Source: Bacteroidales bacterium
Lineage (GTDB): Bacteria > Bacteroidota > Bacteroidia > Bacteroidales > FEN-979
NCBI GenBank assembly: GCA_030681475.1
Contig: JAUXWT010000011.1
Location: 156,172-220,171 of the forward strand
Length of the DNA stretch: 64,000 bases
Direction: 5' to 3'
The translations under genes were made by a program, and so were the position numbers. Under the pieces are notes generated by a model. It was not told the DNA's origin, searched no databases, and worked only from the letters and a program-made list of their open reading frames with translations. This document shows, piece after piece, positions 61,082 through 64,000 of this stretch. Each line of letters starts with the position of its first letter. The stretch's first letter is position 1.

Positions 61082-61131
61082 GGTAAAATGAAAAATGCCA
61101 AATGTAAGTAGCAAGATGCAAAACTTAAGGA
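61082..61131. repeat. Degenerate array (ATGCAAAA/ATGCCAAA units)
   Basis: Five to six degenerate units (AAATG, GCCAAATG, GCAAGATG, GCAAAAC) upstream of the YiiX-like gene, the same unit type as the array beyond the tRNA. Confidence 0.6.
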
Positions 61132-61153
61132 TAGCGAAAGTAAGAAAAATTCT

Positions 61154-61161
61154 TAACTTTG
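61154..61161 (+). promoter_or_regulatory. -7 promoter box for tRNA-Lys
   Basis: TAACTTTG fits TAnnTTTG, 13 bp before the mature tRNA 5' end. No clear -33 element. Confidence 0.55.
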
Positions 61162-61173
61162 CACCCGCCCAAC

Positions 61174-61246
61174 CTCTCCGTAGCTCAGTTGGTAGAGCAA
61201 TTGACTCTTAATCAATGGGTCCCAGGTTCGAGTCCTGGCGGGGAGA
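61174..61246 (+). tRNA. tRNA-Lys (CTT)
   Basis: A complete cloverleaf: acceptor stem CTCTCCG pairs with CGGGGAG with one G-T wobble, D arm GCTC-AGTTGGTAGA-GC type, anticodon arm ATTGA-CTCTTAA-TCAAT with anticodon CTT, and T arm CCAGG-TTCGAGT-CCTGG. The discriminator base is A. No CCA is encoded. Confidence 0.96.
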
Positions 61247-61251
61247 CGAGA

Positions 61252-61362
61252 CAAATGCAAGATGCAAGATGCAAATTGGCAATATCCCCACTAAGCATCC
61301 CTGCATCTTTTTTTTTTGCATCTTGCATTTGACATTTGATATTTGACATTTGACTTTTAGCA
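61252..61362. repeat. Inverted repeat and ATGCAAG-type array after tRNA-Lys
   Basis: Perfect 15-bp inverted repeats CAAATGCAAGATGCA (61252-61266 and 61317-61331) face each other across about 50 bp. They sit in a longer array of ATGCAAG and TGACATTTGA units. The stem starts 5 bp after the tRNA and could end the tRNA transcript. Confidence 0.8.
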
Positions 61363-61441
61363 TCAAATATTTATTAACACACCCCTCCACCTTTTCCATT
61401 CTCCTCCGATTAAGCAGAAGAAAAACATAAATACACAGGGC

Positions 61442-61831
61442 GTGGAAAATCAAAGAACACCTCATTTCAACGACCATCTGCGTGAACGAACAATGGCAAT
61501 GGCGGCCGGGGTTTACACATTATTCAAATCGCGGGAGATCAAAGCAATAGTACGCCCGGTGATCAACCAGATCATCAGGAGTTCATCATCAGTGGCGGCT
61601 AATTTCAGAGCAGCAACAAGAGCGCGTTCGGATGCTGAATTCTATTCAAAAATATGCATTGTCGCTGAAGAATGCGACGAGACCCAATTCTGGATGGATT
61701 ATCTGCTTCGGATCAACATCCTGACACAAAATGATTGCAAGGATCTTCAAGAGGAGATTGATGAAGAGGTCAAGATCTTTACCACCATAAAAAAGAAAAT
61801 GAAAGATAAACTTAGTACAGCAACAGTATAA
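61442..61831 (+). CDS. Four-helix-bundle protein (S23/IVP-like)
   Basis: A 129-residue, mostly helical protein of the four-helix-bundle family related to intervening-sequence (IVP) proteins of 23S rRNA and to Avd. Characteristic blocks: MAMAAGVYTLFKSREI at the first helix, VINQIIRSSSSVAANFRAAT, SDAEFYSKICIVAEECDETQFWMDYLL. The start is GTG. It is a stand-alone gene here, not in an rRNA gene and with no reverse transcriptase nearby, so no diversity-generating system is present. The function of free-standing members is unknown. It follows an inverted-repeat array and a tRNA. Confidence 0.86.
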   Translation: MENQRTPHFNDHLRERTMAMAAGVYTLFKSREIKAIVRPVINQIIRSSSSVAANFRAATRARSDAEFYSKICIVAEECDETQFWMDYLLRINILTQNDCKDLQEEIDEEVKIFTTIKKKMKDKLSTATV

Positions 61832-61833
61832 AC

Positions 61834-61958
61834 AGTTGTTTCGGGAAAATTGGAGTTCCCTTTGTAAAGGTGAAGCAGGAAGATAAGATTGTAATACCAG
61901 GCTTAGCCCAACAAGAATATGAACCCTACAAATTGATCAATGATCTGAGCCGCCATTG
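61834..61958 (+). pseudogene. Unrecognised C-terminal coding remnant
   Basis: An open stretch without start codon ends FGKIGVPFVKVKQEDKIVIP, then a tail GLAQQEYEPYKLINDLSRH and a TGA. The composition is protein-like but the family is not recognised. It fills most of the gap between the four-helix-bundle gene and the beta-propeller gene. Confidence 0.35.
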
Positions 61959-62001
61959 AAAAAAACGGACAGTGAATGTTTTTCCTATGTAAAACAACAA
62001 A

Positions 62002-62720
62002 TTAATGCGTTGAAGTAATAAATCGAATTTTGTACATCGAAATACTTTGTTTGTCCTTCATGAATTGCGGCGTCTGATCCTGCCAGGTCAATCCTCCGTC
62101 GGGCGAATAAACAATGGATGAATTTGCATTTCCTGCTCCCGGGGAACCAGTAACCCAGACATTGCTAGTATTTAAAATGGCTATACCCAGATACCAGTCA
62201 CCGGTTACACAGGTATATTCCTGCCAGGATTTTCCGGAATCTTTTGTATGGTAAATACCATTATAATCAGTTACAATGTAAGCTTCCGATTCACTCAATA
62301 AAAACAGATCATTTGCATCAGCATATGCCGCAGAATGAGTAATTTCTGACCAGGTAGCCCCATTATCCCCTGACCTGATCATGAATTTTCCGGGTCCTCC
62401 TATGGCCCATATGGAATTTCCATAAATTTTAATACCCAGATAATGCCCTAACTTGGTCTGGGTCATATTAAGATCTTTCAAAGGATTTAACCGTTGCCAG
62501 GTTTTTCCGCCATCCGTCGAATGTAACATGATCGGATATGTATCCCCCGCATCCATGTCGCCGACAACCCATATATCTTCGGTTGAATGGACTGCAACCC
62601 GGTGCAGGATGTCACTTCGATAGGGACCCGGAATTTCCAGTTTCGTCCAGGAATCACCTGCATCTGCCGAATGATATACACTGCCTGAATCCCCTACTAC
62701 CCAGATATTGGACTTATTTA
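62002..62720 (-). pseudogene. Beta-propeller (BNR/YCF48-like) protein, 5' end lost to IS
   Basis: About 239 codons of a beta-propeller with repeated motifs IWVVGDSGSVYHSADAGDSW, LHSTDGGKTWQRL, MIRSGDNGATWSEI, IYHTKDSGKSWQEY and IVYSPDGGLTWQDQ. Each repeat has the Asp-box form SxDxGxTW of BNR and YCF48-type proteins, which bind glycans or assist assembly. The frame is open up to the insertion sequence and then hits a stop in IS DNA, so the signal peptide and N-terminal blades were cut off. No T9SS tail is present. The remaining frame could only be expressed from an internal ATG. Confidence 0.82.
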
Positions 62721-62740
62721 GGGTCTGTTAATAAATAACA

Positions 62741-62771
62741 TTGACATTTGAAATAATTTGTATTATATTTG
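62741..62771 (+). promoter_or_regulatory. Bacteroidota promoter of the transposase gene
   Basis: TTG at 62741-62743 and TATATTTG at 62764-62771 are 20 bp apart, an excellent match to the -33/-7 consensus. The start codon lies only 5 bp after the -7 box, so the transcript would be almost leaderless. Confidence 0.7.
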
Positions 62772-62776
62772 TGGGC

Positions 62777-63982
62777 ATGAAAATGTCCATAGATAAAAAA
62801 ATCGAAAAGGTGTTGCCATTTCTAAACGAGAAACAGCAACGTATTTATTTAGCTTCAGAAGCTGAATATTTAGGCTTTGGTGGCGTAACTGCTATTTCGG
62901 AAGCCAGCGGAATCTCTCGACCAACCATTATTTTGGGTAAAAAGGAAATTAATGAAAAAGTTGTTGAATTTTCTCAAGATCGAATTAGAAAAAAAGGAGG
63001 AGGTCGAAAAAAGATATATGAAAAACAACCGAGGTTGTTAAAAGAACTTGATAAATTGGTAGATCCGGTTACCAGGGGAGATCCAATGTCACCCTTGAGA
63101 TGGACATGTAAAAGCACTCGTCAATTATCTGAAGCATTAAAAAAGAAATCAATTAATATTAGCCACGTATCAATTGCAGAGATGCTTAAGGAAATGGGTT
63201 ACAGTCTGCAGGCCAATGCGAAAGTAATTGAAGGTGGCGATCATCCGGATCGGGATAAACAGTTTCGGTACATCAACAAATTATCGAAAAAATGTCTTTC
63301 AGGAAAACTGCCAGTAATATCTGTCGACACAAAGAAAAAAGAATTGGTTGGCAACTACAAAAATGCAGGAATTGATTGGGAGATAACCGGGCAACCCATT
63401 AATGTGAATGTTTATGATTTTCAGGACAAGACGGTCGGCAAAGCAGTACCCTACGGCATTTATGACATAGGGAAAAATGAAGGGTTTGTTAATGTTGGCA
63501 AGAGCTATGATACATCTTCATTTGCAGTTTCAAGCATCCGCAGATGGTGGATTGAAATGGGAATGCCTGAATATAAAACAACGAAACAATTATTAATTAC
63601 GGCAGATGGTGGTGGTAGTAATGGCTACAGAAGAAAATTATGGAAAACGGAATTGCAAAAATTCAGTAACGAATTTAATTTGGAAATAACCATATGCCAT
63701 CTTCCTCCCGGAACAAGTAAATGGAATAAAATAGAACACAGGCTTTTTTCTTTTATCACAATGAATTGGAAAGGCAAGCCATTAACGAGTTTTGAGACCA
63801 TCGTAAACCTAATAGGATCAACAACTACAACGAAAGGCTTAAAGGTAAAATCGGTACTCGATGAAAATGAATACGAAAAAGGAATTATTGTTGAAGATAA
63901 TGAATTAAAATCAGTAAATATATTACCACATAAATTTCATGGCGAATGGAATTATACCATAAAACCAATTATTGATTCCTAA
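62777..63982 (+). CDS. ISAzo13 family transposase
   Basis: A 401-residue DDE transposase of the ISAzo13 (Rhodopirellula-type) family. An N-terminal helix-turn-helix-like part (AISEASGISRPTIILGKKEI) precedes the blocks RWTCKSTRQLSEAL, GYSLQANAKVIEGGDHPDRDKQF, VISVDTKKKELVGNY (first catalytic Asp), ITADGGGSNGYRRKLWK (second Asp) and CHLPPGTSKWNKIEHRLFSFI (Glu). The length and order are normal and the gene looks intact. A TTG start 36 bp upstream falls in the promoter and is rejected. Another ATG two codons on is possible. Confidence 0.93.
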   Translation: MKMSIDKKIEKVLPFLNEKQQRIYLASEAEYLGFGGVTAISEASGISRPTIILGKKEINEKVVEFSQDRIRKKGGGRKKIYEKQPRLLKELDKLVDPVTRGDPMSPLRWTCKSTRQLSEALKKKSINISHVSIAEMLKEMGYSLQANAKVIEGGDHPDRDKQFRYINKLSKKCLSGKLPVISVDTKKKELVGNYKNAGIDWEITGQPINVNVYDFQDKTVGKAVPYGIYDIGKNEGFVNVGKSYDTSSFAVSSIRRWWIEMGMPEYKTTKQLLITADGGGSNGYRRKLWKTELQKFSNEFNLEITICHLPPGTSKWNKIEHRLFSFITMNWKGKPLTSFETIVNLIGSTTTTKGLKVKSVLDENEYEKGIIVEDNELKSVNILPHKFHGEWNYTIKPIIDS

Positions 63983-64000
63983 TTGTAAATATTATTTATT

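Larger units (their letters stand above)
62721..64000 (+). mobile_element. ISAzo13-type insertion sequence, left end
   Basis: The left end is placed at about GGGTCTGTTAATAA, where the beta-propeller reading frame stops. One transposase gene fills the element. The right end lies beyond the window, so the inverted repeat and target duplication cannot be confirmed. Confidence 0.8.

Noticed and set aside
61442..61831. Diversity-generating retroelement Avd protein
   Set aside because: No reverse transcriptase, template repeat or variable protein is seen within the window.

Overview
The window is a contiguous stretch of a Bacteroidota chromosome, most likely an uncultured member of the Bacteroidales/Marinilabiliales type. 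Four observations support this. It carries the end of sprA (type IX secretion pore) and at least five proteins with type A T9SS C-terminal sorting domains. It has a futalosine-pathway menaquinone gene (mqnC) and a fused MurF-alanine racemase. Promoter boxes of the Bacteroidota form TAnnTTTG lie just upstream of many starts. Start sites lack purine-rich ribosome binding sites. No rRNA, CRISPR array or prophage was seen. There is one tRNA gene, Lys(CTT).

Layout. 0-4 kb: sprA end, gcvH, a VanZ-family gene and uvrC. 4-10.7 kb (minus strand): a TonB-receptor-like outer membrane protein, two multi-span GT-C type membrane proteins and a GT2 polyprenyl-phosphate glycosyltransferase, running into uvrC. 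10.6-12.9 kb: a gene graveyard (PhnB/VOC, GNAT and DUF4143 remnants) around a SnoaL-class D beta-lactamase fusion. 13-22 kb: rhodanese, TPR, threonine aldolase, thiL, a FISUMP protein, a DbpA-like helicase and mqnC. 22-27.6 kb: leucyl aminopeptidase, pdxA and murF-alr. 27.6-51 kb: a large surface-glycan region. 51-56.6 kb: saccharopine dehydrogenase family, GxxExxY, secreted proteins and an O-antigen ligase. 56.5-62 kb: glutamine synthetase, TerC, MeaB/ArgK GTPase, a YiiX-like hydrolase, tRNA-Lys and a four-helix-bundle protein. 62-64 kb: a beta-propeller gene cut by an ISAzo13-type insertion sequence that runs off the window.

The glycan region is the most interesting functional block. A GT2 enzyme, several GT-C type membrane proteins, an AlgI-like MBOAT acyltransferase with two AlgX/AlgJ-like SGNH partners, an LTA-synthase-like sulfatase-fold enzyme, a GH16-type lipoprotein, a giant papain-like T9SS protein and an O-antigen ligase together suggest assembly, O-acylation, phospho-decoration, trimming and attachment of a cell-surface polysaccharide. 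Seven proteins, six here and one in the 4-8 kb operon, share a roughly 145-residue jelly-roll, CBM-like module with the signature DFE...FSPG...GxW...YxWNxG...DD. I did not recognise it as a named family.

A second theme is repetitive DNA. Many arrays of degenerate 7-8 bp units of several families are scattered through the window. Many start or end at stop codons. Three are inserted in frame in domain linkers of housekeeping enzymes (leucyl aminopeptidase, MurF-Alr, MeaB). A GxxExxY gene is flanked by inverted arrays of the same kind, like a small cassette, and a 105-bp solo element with matching ends lies downstream of its own kind elsewhere.
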